A stretch of 64,000 bases of DNA, taken from contig NZ_CP138995.1 of assembly GCF_044596045.1 (NCBI RefSeq), positions 2,108,001 through 2,172,000 of the forward strand, read 5' to 3'. The position numbers and the translations under genes were made by a program. The notes under the pieces are model-generated. The model saw only the letters and a program-made list of their open reading frames with translations, was not told the origin of the DNA and ran no database searches. This stretch comes from Flagellimonas sp947499585. Its GTDB lineage: Bacteria; Bacteroidota; Bacteroidia; Flavobacteriales; Flavobacteriaceae. Positions 50,153-60,005 of the stretch are shown here, one piece after another (the stretch's first letter is position 1; the number at the start of each line of letters is the position of its first letter).

Positions 50153-53100
50153 TTAATCTATGCTAAAAGTTTCTGTTTCTTTAAAAGGTGATAAATCCAA
50201 TGCTTCCACCGAGTCACGATAAGGCTTCCACTTTTCGTTAAAGAAACTGTTGGTTTTGTCCAAAGCTGATTTTAATTCATCCTCAGCAAATTTAATGAGG
50301 TTTTTCTCCGTTTCGGTAACTCCAGATTTTCTGGTTTGTGTATAAAAACCAGCAGTATTCAAACGTTGCATCACATTAATTTCTGGATTGCGGGTAATTC
50401 CTTGTCTCTTATCTTCCTTACCTAAATACAAGGCCACTATAGAATCAATTTGCTTAACAATGTTTGTGGATTCCTTTATTTGGTCTTTGTATTTTTCCTT
50501 ATCCAATTCTTTCATTTCTTTTTGAAATTTATTGGCCAAGTCTTTACTTTTTACCAATTGCTTTACGGCATCAGCAGCTGTTTGGGTGTAGTCCTGTAAT
50601 TTTTTACCCATTTCATACACCTCATTTATTGAGGTTAATGATGTTTGAAGCCTTGGGTCTGCTTTTACAGTAACCGAAGTAGAGTCTACAAGGTCGCCAT
50701 AATGTGCTTTTACTTTGTAAGTGCCAGGTTTTACATCAATTCCACCTTCTTCTGTTTTACTTTTACTGATTTTTCTTGCTGGTCTATCCGGACCTTTCTC
50801 ATCAAGTTCCCAATAGATTCTGTGGAAACCAGCCTTTTTTGGAGTCTTGTATTTAAGAGTACGAATTAATCGTTCTCCATCATAAAACTTGAAGAAAATA
50901 GAATCCTTTGTTTTTTTCTTCTTTTTATCGTCTTCTTCAGGTTTATCCTCTTTATCATCCTTTTTTTCTTCATCCTTAGCTGTTTTGTTACCTTCTTTAA
51001 GATAATAGGTAATCATAGCTCCAGACTTTCTATTCTCACCGTTGTAAAGGGCATCACCACCAAAACGACTTCCTGTAGCTTGTTGGTAAGCGGCATGATA
51101 CGCATCTGGGCTTTTGAATAGGCTTATTTCTTTCTTTAGTACTTCGGGATTACTAGCTAATGCCCTTAATGGACGAATATCATCCAGAACCCAGGCTGCC
51201 CGTCCAAACGTACCAATAACTAAATCATGTTCCCTTGGCTGAATGGCCAAATCTTTGGTAGATACTGTTGGGAAACCTTCAGTCCATTTTTGCCATGAAC
51301 TTCCAGCATTAAAAGATATGTACAAACCGTCATCTGTTCCTAAAAACAGGAGGTTCGGATTTTCAGTATCCTCAACAATGGAAAGGGTGTAGCTTTCCAC
51401 ATCATTTCCATCAACGATTCGAGTCCATGTTTTTCCATAGTCCTTGGTTCGATAAGCATATGGAGTATAATTGAATCGCCTATAGTCGTTGGCGATCAAT
51501 AGGGCTTCTCCTTTATTCTTTTTGGAGGCTTTTATTTGAGGAATCCAACTGCCTGAAGGAAGTCCTTTAATATTGGATGTCACTTCCGTCCAACTTGCTC
51601 CTCCGTTTTGTGTGTAGTGTACACGACCATCATCTGTGCCTATCCAAAGCATATCTTTCTCCACAACCGATGGCTCAATTACCAAAATAGTACAATGGTT
51701 TTCAGCTCCCGTGGCATCCATGGTAAGGCCACCACTTTCGCTTTGTTTCTGTTTTTCCTTGTCATTAGTGGTTAAATCTGGAGAAATCACTTCCCAAGTC
51801 AATCCTTTATTGGTTGATTTATGTACAAACTGACTTCCGAAGTAAACAGTGCTATTATCAAAAGGATCCTGTCCAATTCCAGCATTCCAATTAAACCGAA
51901 GTTTAGTTGTTGCATCTGGTGGAGTGGGTCTTACGATATAATTGTTCCCCGTTTTCCAATCGTAACGCGATACAAAACCTTGTTGACTCATGGCATAACC
52001 AAATTGGTTGTCATCTAAATCTGGAACAACATCAAAACCATCACCAAAGGCAATTTCTTGCCAGTAGCTGTTGCGTATACCTTGTGCACGCCATACATAT
52101 GCTGGGCCTCTCCAAGAACCATTGTCTTGCATACCGCCATAAACATTGTAGGGGTATTCATTGTCAACGTTAATATGATAAAATTGTGCAACGGGCAAGT
52201 TGCCAATAAAACGCCATGTTTTTCCACCATCTTTGGTAATGTTCATCCCTCCATCATTACCGTCAATCATAAACTGACCATTTTCTGGATGAATCCACCA
52301 TGCATGGTGATCAGGGTGTACACCATTATCTACTTGATAGGCGGGCATTAACTGCGTAAAGTTTTTACCTCCATCCTCAGAAACGTTCACATAAGTAAAT
52401 ACTGAATACACTCTATTCTCATTTTCTGGATCTACATGGATATCAGAATAATAAAAAGGTCTATTGCCAATATCGCTTTTATCATTGATTTTTTTCCATT
52501 TAGAGCCGCCATCTACTGACTTGTATAATGCATTTTTCTTTGCTTCCACTAGAGCATAGATGATATTGGGTTTGTTTGGAGCAATAGCGATTCCTATCCT
52601 ACCCAATTCTCCTTTTGGAAAACCTTCTTCTTCGGTGATTTTTTTCCAATTATCACCACCATCATGAGTAATGTATAATCCACTTCCTTCGCCACCAGAT
52701 TTAAAAAACCAAGGGTCGCGTTTGTGTTCCCACATGGCTACAATCAACTTATTTGGGTTAGAGGGATCCATAACCAAATCAGCTGCACCTGTTTTATTGT
52801 TTACAAACAAGATTTTTTCCCACGTTTTTCCACCATCAGTGGTTTTGTAAACCCCACGTTCAGGGTGAATTCCCCATGGCGAACCAATGGCTCCAGCATA
52901 AACAACATCTGGATTGGTTGGATCAATGATTACCCTATGAATATGCCTAGTTTTTTCAAGGCCCATGGATTTCCACGTTTTTCCACCATCTAGGGATTTA
53001 TAAATACCATAACCGCCATTGAGGCTGTTTCTTGGGTTTCCTTCTCCGGTCCCCACCCAAATTACAGATGGATTGGATTGTTGAATGGCAACTGCTCCAA

Positions 53101-53359
53101 TGGATGCAGTAACTTCTTTGTCAAAAATAGGCTCCCATTTAATCCCACCAGAAGTAGATTTCCATAAACCACCTGAAGCGGTGCCCACATATATAATATC
53201 TGGGTTGGTATGCACTACATCAATAGCAGTGACACGACCACTCATGCCTGCTGGCCCAATGTTACGAGGTTTCATATCCTGGACCAAATCCATGGAAAAT
53301 TCTTGTGCAAAAAAGGGAATGGATGCCAAGAGCATCAATAGCGTGTAAAGGTGTTTCAT
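50153..53359 (-). CDS. Large secreted BNR/VPS10-type beta-propeller protein
   Basis: 1068 aa with a signal peptide (LYTLLMLLASIPFFAQ). About nine Asp-box (BNR) repeats are visible: YKSLDGGKTWKSM, YKTTDGGKTWEKI, YITHDGGDNWKKI, YKSVDGGSKWKKI, VSEDGGKNFTQL, ITKDGGKTWRFI, YTQNGGASWTEV, YRTKDYGKTWTRI, FNAGSSWQKW. They form one or two propellers of the sortilin/VPS10 type over about 30-760. A lysine/glutamate-rich segment follows (EEKKDDKEDKPEEDDKKKKK, about 815-835), then an Ig-like and helical tail (PGTYKVKAHYGDLVDSTSVTVKADPR). Proteins of this kind are common in Bacteroidota and often called glycosyl hydrolases, but no catalytic residues are established. No type IX C-terminal domain was seen. 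Confidence 0.88.
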   Translation of the reverse strand: MKHLYTLLMLLASIPFFAQEFSMDLVQDMKPRNIGPAGMSGRVTAIDVVHTNPDIIYVGTASGGLWKSTSGGIKWEPIFDKEVTASIGAVAIQQSNPSVIWVGTGEGNPRNSLNGGYGIYKSLDGGKTWKSMGLEKTRHIHRVIIDPTNPDVVYAGAIGSPWGIHPERGVYKTTDGGKTWEKILFVNNKTGAADLVMDPSNPNKLIVAMWEHKRDPWFFKSGGEGSGLYITHDGGDNWKKITEEEGFPKGELGRIGIAIAPNKPNIIYALVEAKKNALYKSVDGGSKWKKINDKSDIGNRPFYYSDIHVDPENENRVYSVFTYVNVSEDGGKNFTQLMPAYQVDNGVHPDHHAWWIHPENGQFMIDGNDGGMNITKDGGKTWRFIGNLPVAQFYHINVDNEYPYNVYGGMQDNGSWRGPAYVWRAQGIRNSYWQEIAFGDGFDVVPDLDDNQFGYAMSQQGFVSRYDWKTGNNYIVRPTPPDATTKLRFNWNAGIGQDPFDNSTVYFGSQFVHKSTNKGLTWEVISPDLTTNDKEKQKQSESGGLTMDATGAENHCTILVIEPSVVEKDMLWIGTDDGRVHYTQNGGASWTEVTSNIKGLPSGSWIPQIKASKKNKGEALLIANDYRRFNYTPYAYRTKDYGKTWTRIVDGNDVESYTLSIVEDTENPNLLFLGTDDGLYISFNAGSSWQKWTEGFPTVSTKDLAIQPREHDLVIGTFGRAAWVLDDIRPLRALASNPEVLKKEISLFKSPDAYHAAYQQATGSRFGGDALYNGENRKSGAMITYYLKEGNKTAKDEEKKDDKEDKPEEDDKKKKKTKDSIFFKFYDGERLIRTLKYKTPKKAGFHRIYWELDEKGPDRPARKISKSKTEEGGIDVKPGTYKVKAHYGDLVDSTSVTVKADPRLQTSLTSINEVYEMGKKLQDYTQTAADAVKQLVKSKDLANKFQKEMKELDKEKYKDQIKESTNIVKQIDSIVALYLGKEDKRQGITRNPEINVMQRLNTAGFYTQTRKSGVTETEKNLIKFAEDELKSALDKTNSFFNEKWKPYRDSVEALDLSPFKETETFSID

Positions 53360-53532
53360 TTTAGGAATTAATTAGTCGCCTAAAGATACCAAAAACACCT
53401 AGTGGATTTCTTAAGGAGTTGTTAATGAAATGTAGGTTGATTAAAAGTAGATAGCCAGTTTACAGAATTGATTTAAAATGGTTTATCTTCAGATTATAAA
53501 GAAAAGGATGGTTGCTTTAATTTAAATCATTA

Positions 53533-54237
53533 ATGATGAAGCTCTTCAGAAAAGTTAGGCAACAGATGCTTAGTGAAAGCAAATTGAGAAAATACTTGGT
53601 ATATGCCGTTGGAGAAATCATACTTGTAGTTATCGGAATTCTAATCGCTGTGTCCATTAATAATTGGAAGCAATCAAAAGATCTTGAACAAATAGAGCAA
53701 AATTTGTATAAAGATTTAATACAGGAGCTAAATGCCGATTTAGATGAAATTAAAGGTAATCGCGATTATAATAGTAAGTATTTATCACGATATAATCGTG
53801 CCAGTGAAATAATTATAAATGATTTACAAAAACAACAGATAGATACTTTAGCAATTATAGCAACTGAACTCACTAATTTTTCAGATTTCAAGAATGAGGA
53901 ATCTTCTTATAACAAATTGGCCGCAAGTGGCAAATTAGAACTAATAGCAAATAAAGAGATTCTTTTGCAACTTCAAAATCTTAGCATTCTCTATAATTAC
54001 ATCAATAGATTGGAGAGGAATCAAGAACAATTTATGTATTCGATTGTTCCTAAGATATCTAAATATTTGAGAATAAAACCTTTTCAAATAATGTATCCAG
54101 ATGAGTTATACGATTATAAATTTCAGAATGATATAGAGATACTAATAAAAATTGGATTAGAAAAAGATGGATTGTATAAGGAAATTGAAAAAGACATGCT
54201 CAATCTGATAGGATTGTTGGAAAATGAAATTGGATAA
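53533..54237 (+). CDS. DUF6090 family membrane protein
   Basis: 234 aa. It begins with the family signature LRKYLVYAVGEIILVVIGILIAVSINNWKQ (membrane helix about 22-45), followed by a helical, coiled-coil rich domain (LEQIEQNLYKDLIQELNADLDEIKGNRDYNSKYLSRYNRASEIII, LAASGKLELIANKEILLQLQNLSILYNYINRLERNQEQF). This family is abundant in Flavobacteriia, often in several copies, and its function is unknown. The gene is single, divergent from the BNR gene and convergent with the amidohydrolases. Confidence 0.87.
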   Translation: MMKLFRKVRQQMLSESKLRKYLVYAVGEIILVVIGILIAVSINNWKQSKDLEQIEQNLYKDLIQELNADLDEIKGNRDYNSKYLSRYNRASEIIINDLQKQQIDTLAIIATELTNFSDFKNEESSYNKLAASGKLELIANKEILLQLQNLSILYNYINRLERNQEQFMYSIVPKISKYLRIKPFQIMYPDELYDYKFQNDIEILIKIGLEKDGLYKEIEKDMLNLIGLLENEIG

Positions 54238-54297
54238 AACAAAGCTTAATAACCTACCTGATGCGTTTTAAGCAACACTCTTTTAAACATAAATATG

Positions 54298-55545
54298 CTA
54301 ATTGCTGTAGATTAACCCATCTTTCATCACAAAAGTAACCTCGCGCATTTTTTTAATGTCTTTAACTGGATTGCCTTCCACAGCAATGATATCAGCAAGA
54401 AAACCCTCCTTTATTCGTCCCAGTTCATTTAAATGAAAAATATGGGCGTTGACAGAAGTGGCTGATTGCAATACTTTTATGGGTTGCATACCATATTCAA
54501 CCATAAGTTCCAGTTCCCGATAATTTTCTCCATGGGAATATACCCCAACATCACCGCCAAAAACAATATCTACTCCAGATTCCAATGCCATTTTAAATGA
54601 CTTTTTCTTCTTAACAATTCGGTCGGTATCTGGTTCTTTTCCCTTTTTCCAGCCTTTGTAACGCTCAATAGCATCGCCAGCTGCAAGGGTAGGGCATAGG
54701 CCAACTCCTTTTTCCTTCATCATTTTAAAGATTTCCATTGTGCCCCCATCACCATGTTCTATGGTTTCTACTCCTCCTAAAATGGCGCGGCGCATCCCTT
54801 CTGGTGTACCGGCATGGGCTACAACATAGCGTCCTGCACTTGTGGCGGTGGCTACCATTGCATCTATTTCTTCCTGTAAAAAGGTAGGTTGAGAGGGCTC
54901 ATCTTTTCCCCAACGATAATCTGCATATATTTTTATGAAGTTTGCACCTTTACCCAACTGTGTCCGAACTTCTTTAATAGCTTCCGCTTTGCCACTTACT
55001 GGTTCTGCTCCCAATGGAACGGTTACCCCATCATGAAATCCTTTTGGGCCATAAGCTCCTGTGGCTACAATTGCAGGACCAGCGACTAACAAACGCGGCC
55101 CGGGAATTATACCATCTTCAATAGTCTTTTTTAAATAAACATCTGTATAACCAGCACCCTCAGCACCTAAATCTCGCATGGTAGTAATACCAGCCATCAA
55201 AGACTTTTTTGCATGGACCACCCCTCTTACGGCTCTTTCTACTGGTGATTCCTTCAAAACCTGATCGTTCCATTCGGTTTCGTTATAAGGATGTAATAAT
55301 AAATGGGAATGTCCTTCAATGATTCCAGGCATTAAGGTCATTCCCTTAAGTTCCTTTTTTTTATATGAACCGGAATTTTTTAAATCGACTACTGGGCCAG
55401 CAAAGGTGATACGATTATCGGTTACCAGAACCACCCAATTTGAATGCAATGTCTCCCCATCAAAAACTTGGTCAGGAATTAGTAACAATTGTGCTTTGGC
55501 AGGTGCCAATACAAGGAAAAAAAGAATAAGAAAGGTAGTTCTCAT
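54298..55545 (-). CDS. Secreted amidohydrolase 1
   Basis: 415 aa with a signal peptide (TTFLILFFLVLAPAKAQ). Amidohydrolase-superfamily TIM-barrel of the imidazolonepropionase/prolidase-like branch. The metal ligands are visible: HSH in GIIEGHSHLLLHP, a carboxylatable lysine in NFIKIYADY, His in VVAHAGTPEGM, His in ETIEHGDGG, and Asp in VFGGDVGVYSHG. Such periplasmic enzymes cleave small amides or X-Pro-type dipeptides. It is the last gene of a unidirectional run; its start lies 5 nt after the stop of amidohydrolase 2. The three amidohydrolases differ clearly in sequence, so they probably have different substrates. Confidence 0.9.
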   Translation of the reverse strand: MRTTFLILFFLVLAPAKAQLLLIPDQVFDGETLHSNWVVLVTDNRITFAGPVVDLKNSGSYKKKELKGMTLMPGIIEGHSHLLLHPYNETEWNDQVLKESPVERAVRGVVHAKKSLMAGITTMRDLGAEGAGYTDVYLKKTIEDGIIPGPRLLVAGPAIVATGAYGPKGFHDGVTVPLGAEPVSGKAEAIKEVRTQLGKGANFIKIYADYRWGKDEPSQPTFLQEEIDAMVATATSAGRYVVAHAGTPEGMRRAILGGVETIEHGDGGTMEIFKMMKEKGVGLCPTLAAGDAIERYKGWKKGKEPDTDRIVKKKKSFKMALESGVDIVFGGDVGVYSHGENYRELELMVEYGMQPIKVLQSATSVNAHIFHLNELGRIKEGFLADIIAVEGNPVKDIKKMREVTFVMKDGLIYSN

Positions 55546-55550
55546 ATGGT

Positions 55551-56939
55551 TTAATTTTTAGCTGCATTCTCAGCAATTTCTTTTAATCTTTCTTCAATGT
55601 CGATGTTAGATAACCAGGTTCCGCGAACCATGACCCCAGAAACATCTGTGTAGTTTTTAAGATCATCCATTGGGTTTTTGGAGAGTAGTACCAAATCAGC
55701 ATCAATACCCTCTTTTATTTCTCCAAAAGTGCTTTCCATGTCGAAAAAAGTAGCTGGATTGATGGTCGCTGACTGTAGAATTTCCAAAGGTTTCATTCCT
55801 GCGGCTGCCATTCCCTGCATTTCATGTTGTATGGAAAACCCAGGGACATTGAACAATTGTGGGGCATCTGACCCTAAAAGGACTCCATGACCGTTGTCTT
55901 GAAGTTTTTTAATAAGATTTTTTCGGATAGCGTCAAATTGCTCCCATTGTGCTGTGTTGAAATCAGAACTTTCCAAAGACTGTATTTTGACCCGTCTCCA
56001 ATTTTCCAAAGTAGATTTGGGCATATATTTCATTTCTGGTTCTGCCAATAGTGAATCTACGTTTACTGGTGAAAACCATCGTTCAAACAAACTTTGCGTA
56101 GGAACTATCCACACCTTATTGTCTTTTGATAGTTGTACCAATTCGTCAATTTTTGAGGTATCTGCCAAGGGAGTAAAGTTGTAGCCAAAAAAGCCATTGG
56201 CGGTTGGATCCACATTTTCGGATTCTGGCACAAGCCCTTCCAAAAAACCATCAACATGATCAATAGTTGCATATTTGCTCTTCAACGCATGACGGATACC
56301 GACATCCACTGGAACATGCCCTGCAAATGGGATTCCTACTTCATTCGCTGTTTTTACGACTTGATCAAATACATTGCGTTGAATACCGGGATGTATCTTT
56401 AGAAAATCATAGCCTTCCTTTTTGTAAGCCGTTACTTTTTCAGTGGCTTCTTCTACCGTTTTTACCGAATTTCCATTGAGGGAAGGGCTCGATGTAAAGA
56501 TTCGCGGCCCTAAAACCTCTCCACGCTGTACTTGCCCCCTAAGAACCAAATGGTCTGGGTGCCCAAGCATTCCTCGTATTGTAGTGACGCCGTTGGCCAA
56601 ATACAAGAACAGTACATCTTCCAAGCGTTCTTTTGAAGTAGGCGGTTGGGGAATGTGTGCATGCATTTCCGTCATCCCCGGAATGATATACTTACCTTCT
56701 GCATTGATGACCGTTTTGTATTTTGATATGTCTTCTATTGCTGTTGCATTTATTTGCTTTATCCTTCCTGAGTCTATAAAAATATTTTGACCAGTTTTGA
56801 TTTCTCCTGTTTGTACATCAACAATATTCGCCTTAGAAATAAGAATAAGGGTAGGGCTTATCTCTTCTGTTTTTTGTTTTTCCTGGCATGAACTAACTAG
56901 TGTACATACAACTAAGAAAAGAGTGATTTTTTTAAACAT
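55551..56939 (-). CDS. Lipoprotein amidohydrolase 2
   Basis: 462 aa. Lipoprotein signal (ITLFLVVCTLVSSC). Metal ligands: HAH in GMTEMHAHIPQPP, lysine in FLKIHPGIQ, His in PFAGHVPVDVG, His in TIDHVDGFLEG, Asp in LLGSDAPQLFN. The N-terminal beta-sandwich (ILISKANIVDVQTGEIKTGQNIFIDSGRIKQI) and the C-terminal completion (GEIKEGIDADLVLLSKNPMDDL) are typical of the superfamily. It is anchored in the periplasm or outer membrane. It is the middle gene of three tandem amidohydrolases, with 5 and 11 nt to its neighbours. Confidence 0.9.
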   Translation of the reverse strand: MFKKITLFLVVCTLVSSCQEKQKTEEISPTLILISKANIVDVQTGEIKTGQNIFIDSGRIKQINATAIEDISKYKTVINAEGKYIIPGMTEMHAHIPQPPTSKERLEDVLFLYLANGVTTIRGMLGHPDHLVLRGQVQRGEVLGPRIFTSSPSLNGNSVKTVEEATEKVTAYKKEGYDFLKIHPGIQRNVFDQVVKTANEVGIPFAGHVPVDVGIRHALKSKYATIDHVDGFLEGLVPESENVDPTANGFFGYNFTPLADTSKIDELVQLSKDNKVWIVPTQSLFERWFSPVNVDSLLAEPEMKYMPKSTLENWRRVKIQSLESSDFNTAQWEQFDAIRKNLIKKLQDNGHGVLLGSDAPQLFNVPGFSIQHEMQGMAAAGMKPLEILQSATINPATFFDMESTFGEIKEGIDADLVLLSKNPMDDLKNYTDVSGVMVRGTWLSNIDIEERLKEIAENAAKN

Positions 56940-56950
56940 AGTTCTGATTT

Positions 56951-58378
56951 TTAATTGATTTCTGATGTATTCAAAAGTGCTGTAAGCTGATCTTTGGTGA
57001 AAAGCATATTTCCTTTAAGTACGGCATGTATTTTTTTTGTGTTTTCAATTGCTTCCAGTGGATTAGCATCTAAAAGAACAAGATCAGCCACTTTGCCTTC
57101 GGCGATGCTTCCAGAATTGGCACTCTTTCCTAAGAATTTTGATCCGTTTGGGGCAGATGTTCGCAGGGCTTCCAAGGGAGGAATTCCATTTTCAACCATA
57201 ACTTTGAGTTCTTCGTGCAAAGAAACCCCAGGATAGGTGTATGAATTGTAGGCTCCACTATCTGACCCAGCCAAAAGGCTTACTCCTGCATCATTTAATG
57301 ATTTAGACAGTTGCCCAAAAAAGGTGTCCAACTCTTTTCGGTCTGTTCTGGTTTTTTCTGTTGCATTTAATGCCCGGTCTATCCGTCCTTTATAGGTTTT
57401 GATGATTCCTTCCCCCATATATTTTAGGTAGACATCATTGCTATGATCAACTTCATCCAAATAGCTTAAAGTCTTGCCAATGTGCAGTGTAGGTACCACA
57501 AAGACATTTTGTTCTTTAAGTTTTTGAAACGTGTTTTGAGCTGTACTATCGGCATAATTGTCCATAAGAGCAGGCATTGCTTGCCAAAATCCAATTTCTT
57601 TATTTTTTAGTTTCTGGGTAATTTTTACTTCATTACTAGCACATCCTTTCATGATATAATATAGATGTTCTATGGCATCTATTCCTGCATCTACAGTTTC
57701 ATCGAGTGTCACGGTAAAGGGCATATGTCCAGATGTAATCAATTTTCTAGCTTCAGCTTCTTTTATGGTTTGTAGATAGTCTTCTCCCGAAATTCTACTA
57801 TCATACAACTTCACAAAATCCACATTTAGTTTTTCTAAGGAATCTAAAGCTGCAGTAATATCATGTTCATTTTCTACTTCTAAAGAGCCCGCCCATGTAG
57901 CACCAGGGCCATCTATTTTTGGTCCTGAAGTGAATATTGTAGGACCAACTAGGTTTCCATCAGCAATTTCTTGCTTCCACTCCATGACAGAAGAGGTAAG
58001 GTCGCCGCCAGCATCCCTAATGGTAGTAATGCCATTGGCAATAAAAAGGTTTAAAAAGTTCTTGTTATTTGCAATAAGAGAATCCCCGCCACGTAAATGG
58101 GTGTGATTGTCCCAAAAACCAGGCAACACATACTTTCCAGAGGCATCCACAGTGGTTTCTGCATTATAATTTGTTTCAGAACCAGCGGTTGCAAGTGCGC
58201 TTATTCGTCCGCCGTTAATGTAAATATCTTGAATTTCTATTTTGCCTGTTTCCAGATGTATTACACTTGCGTTTGCGATAACCATATCCACTAGCTGCTT
58301 TGCTTTTTTGTTTTGACATCCTGTCAATAACAGCAGAGCGAGTAGGGTGTAGGTGCTTATTTTTATACTATTTCTCAT
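56951..58378 (-). CDS. Lipoprotein amidohydrolase 3
   Basis: 475 aa. Lipoprotein signal (TYTLLALLLLTGC). Ligands: HTH in GFWDNHTHLRGGD, lysine in FVKLYDSRI, His in ITSGHMPF, His in AIEHLYYIM, Asp in LAGSDSGAYNSY. The same C-terminal completion motif (GSIAEGKVADLVLLDANPLEAI) is present. The start codon overlaps the YdeI-like gene's stop by 4 bp, so translation is coupled. It forms a block of three distinct periplasmic amidohydrolases with genes 1 and 2, downstream of peptidase, arginase and nitrilase genes. Confidence 0.9.
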   Translation of the reverse strand: MRNSIKISTYTLLALLLLTGCQNKKAKQLVDMVIANASVIHLETGKIEIQDIYINGGRISALATAGSETNYNAETTVDASGKYVLPGFWDNHTHLRGGDSLIANNKNFLNLFIANGITTIRDAGGDLTSSVMEWKQEIADGNLVGPTIFTSGPKIDGPGATWAGSLEVENEHDITAALDSLEKLNVDFVKLYDSRISGEDYLQTIKEAEARKLITSGHMPFTVTLDETVDAGIDAIEHLYYIMKGCASNEVKITQKLKNKEIGFWQAMPALMDNYADSTAQNTFQKLKEQNVFVVPTLHIGKTLSYLDEVDHSNDVYLKYMGEGIIKTYKGRIDRALNATEKTRTDRKELDTFFGQLSKSLNDAGVSLLAGSDSGAYNSYTYPGVSLHEELKVMVENGIPPLEALRTSAPNGSKFLGKSANSGSIAEGKVADLVLLDANPLEAIENTKKIHAVLKGNMLFTKDQLTALLNTSEIN

Positions 58379-58956
58379 CTGCTTCCGGGGTTTCTGGTTT
58401 TAATGTTATTGTTACAAAGCGTTACAATTTCCGTTATTCTTTTTTGTCTCGTTTCTTCTCTTTTTGCTTGATTCAACCAGTATAGATAGCTTTTTCGCTG
58501 TCCACGCGTAAAGTTTTGGAAGTTTTCTAAAGCCCTAGGGTTTTTGTTAAATGAAGCCTTTAAATCCTCAGGAATTATTTCGTTTTCCACGTCATCCAAA
58601 GCGGTCCATGAACCATTTTTTTTAGCGATTTCAATAACTTTAAATCCACTTTCATGCATTAAATCAGAAGCTATTAATTCTTCTAAATGATTCTTATTTA
58701 CCCTACTCCAGACACTTTTGGGTTTTCTTGGACAGAAATACTGTCTGCGCTTACCATCGCCTAAACTTTTCACCGTGCTGTCTATCCAGCCGTAACAGAG
58801 AGCAACTCTTACCGCTTCTTCCCAACGCATACTTGGCATTTCATGTTCAATCTTGTACATGATTACATGTACACCGTTTGATGCTTGATGGTTTTCATGT
58901 AACCAAACACGCCATTCTTTATCGTTTTTAAAGTATATCTCTATGGCTTCCTTCAT
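58375..58956 (-). CDS. YdeI/OmpD-associated family protein
   Basis: 193 aa, full length for the YdeI (bacteriocin-protection) family: IYFKNDKEWRVWLHENHQASNGVHVIMYKIEHEMPSMRWEEAVRVALCYGWIDSTVKSLGDGKRRQYFCPRKPKSVWSRVNKNHLEEL. The C-terminal RGQRKSYLYWLNQAKREETRQKRITEIV is also conserved. The family is cytoplasmic and its reaction is unknown; some members confer tolerance to antimicrobial peptides. It lies 3 nt after the alcohol dehydrogenase stop and overlaps amidohydrolase 3 by 4 bp, in a tight gene run. Confidence 0.88.
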   Translation of the reverse strand: MKEAIEIYFKNDKEWRVWLHENHQASNGVHVIMYKIEHEMPSMRWEEAVRVALCYGWIDSTVKSLGDGKRRQYFCPRKPKSVWSRVNKNHLEELIASDLMHESGFKVIEIAKKNGSWTALDDVENEIIPEDLKASFNKNPRALENFQNFTRGQRKSYLYWLNQAKREETRQKRITEIVTLCNNNIKTRNPGSR

Positions 58957-58959
58957 GCT

Positions 58960-60003
58960 CTAGTTAAAGGAATTGATAATAGTCATTCCTTTGTTTGTAA
59001 ACTGATTCATCTCGGTTAAAACCTTAGCTGCTTGTGCTAAAGGGATTGTTTGCTCTACTAATTTTTGAGGTTTTAATTTCCCTTCTTTGATCAGTGCCAT
59101 CATTTCGGGGTATTTGTGTGCTTGCATCCCGTGGCTTCCAATAATTTCAAGTTCATTGGCAAGTACTTTGTCCATAGGTATTTTTGGATGTTGATGGTCA
59201 CCGGTCATTAACCCCACCTGAATGTGTTTTCCTCGTTTTCTAAGACTACCTATTGAATTTTGACAAGTGATTCTGCTACCTAAGGCATCTAAAGATACGT
59301 TAACCCCACCATTTGTTAGTGAAAGTACTTCTTCAATAACGTCAGATGATATAGAAGCATTTATGGTTTTTGAAGCACCTAATTTTCTAGCTAGTTTTAA
59401 GGTGTCTTCATTGATATCTATAGCAATGATCTTTGCACCAAAGGCATTGGCTATCATAATGGCAGAAAGTCCTACACCACCACAGCCATGAATTGCGATG
59501 GATTGTCCTTCAAGTATTTTTCCTTGGGCCACTACAGCCCTAAATGCCGTAATAAAACGACATCCCAGTGAGGCAGCAGTTATGTCATCTATTTCTTCAG
59601 GAAGCCTAACTAAATTGGTGTTCGCTTGATCTATACGAACATACTCTGCAAAAGAACCCCAATGTGTAAAACCTGGTTGTGATTGGCGGTCACAGACTTG
59701 ATGGTTACCTGAATTGCACTGTTCACATGAACCACAACCACAAACAAAGGGAACTGTTACTCTATCCCCAATGTTGAAGTTTTTTACATCTCTACCAAGA
59801 GCGGCAATGGTACCTGAAAGTTCATGGCCAGGAACATGCGGCAAAATAATATCAGGGTCGTGTCCCATCCAACCATGCCAATCGCTACGGCAAATACCCG
59901 TTGCGGCTGTTTTTAGTACAACACTATGGTCTAAAGGAGTAGGGTCTTCAACATTTTTAAGTTCCAAATTCCCTTGAAAAATTTCATAAACCAATGCTTT
60001 CAT
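58960..60003 (-). CDS. Zinc-dependent medium-chain alcohol dehydrogenase
   Basis: 347 aa, the usual length of the family. Catalytic zinc residues: Cys in TGICRSDWHGW and His/Glu in HVPGHELSG. Structural zinc cysteines: CGCGSCEQCNSGNHQVC. Rossmann motif: IHGCGGVGLSAIMIANAFGAKIIAIDI, with an aspartate suggesting NAD. It oxidises or reduces an alcohol/aldehyde pair; the substrate is not clear. It lies 2 nt after the nitrilase stop, so it probably acts on a related metabolite. This link rests on gene context only. Confidence 0.92.
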   Translation of the reverse strand: MKALVYEIFQGNLELKNVEDPTPLDHSVVLKTAATGICRSDWHGWMGHDPDIILPHVPGHELSGTIAALGRDVKNFNIGDRVTVPFVCGCGSCEQCNSGNHQVCDRQSQPGFTHWGSFAEYVRIDQANTNLVRLPEEIDDITAASLGCRFITAFRAVVAQGKILEGQSIAIHGCGGVGLSAIMIANAFGAKIIAIDINEDTLKLARKLGASKTINASISSDVIEEVLSLTNGGVNVSLDALGSRITCQNSIGSLRKRGKHIQVGLMTGDHQHPKIPMDKVLANELEIIGSHGMQAHKYPEMMALIKEGKLKPQKLVEQTIPLAQAAKVLTEMNQFTNKGMTIINSFN

Positions 60004-60005
60004 GA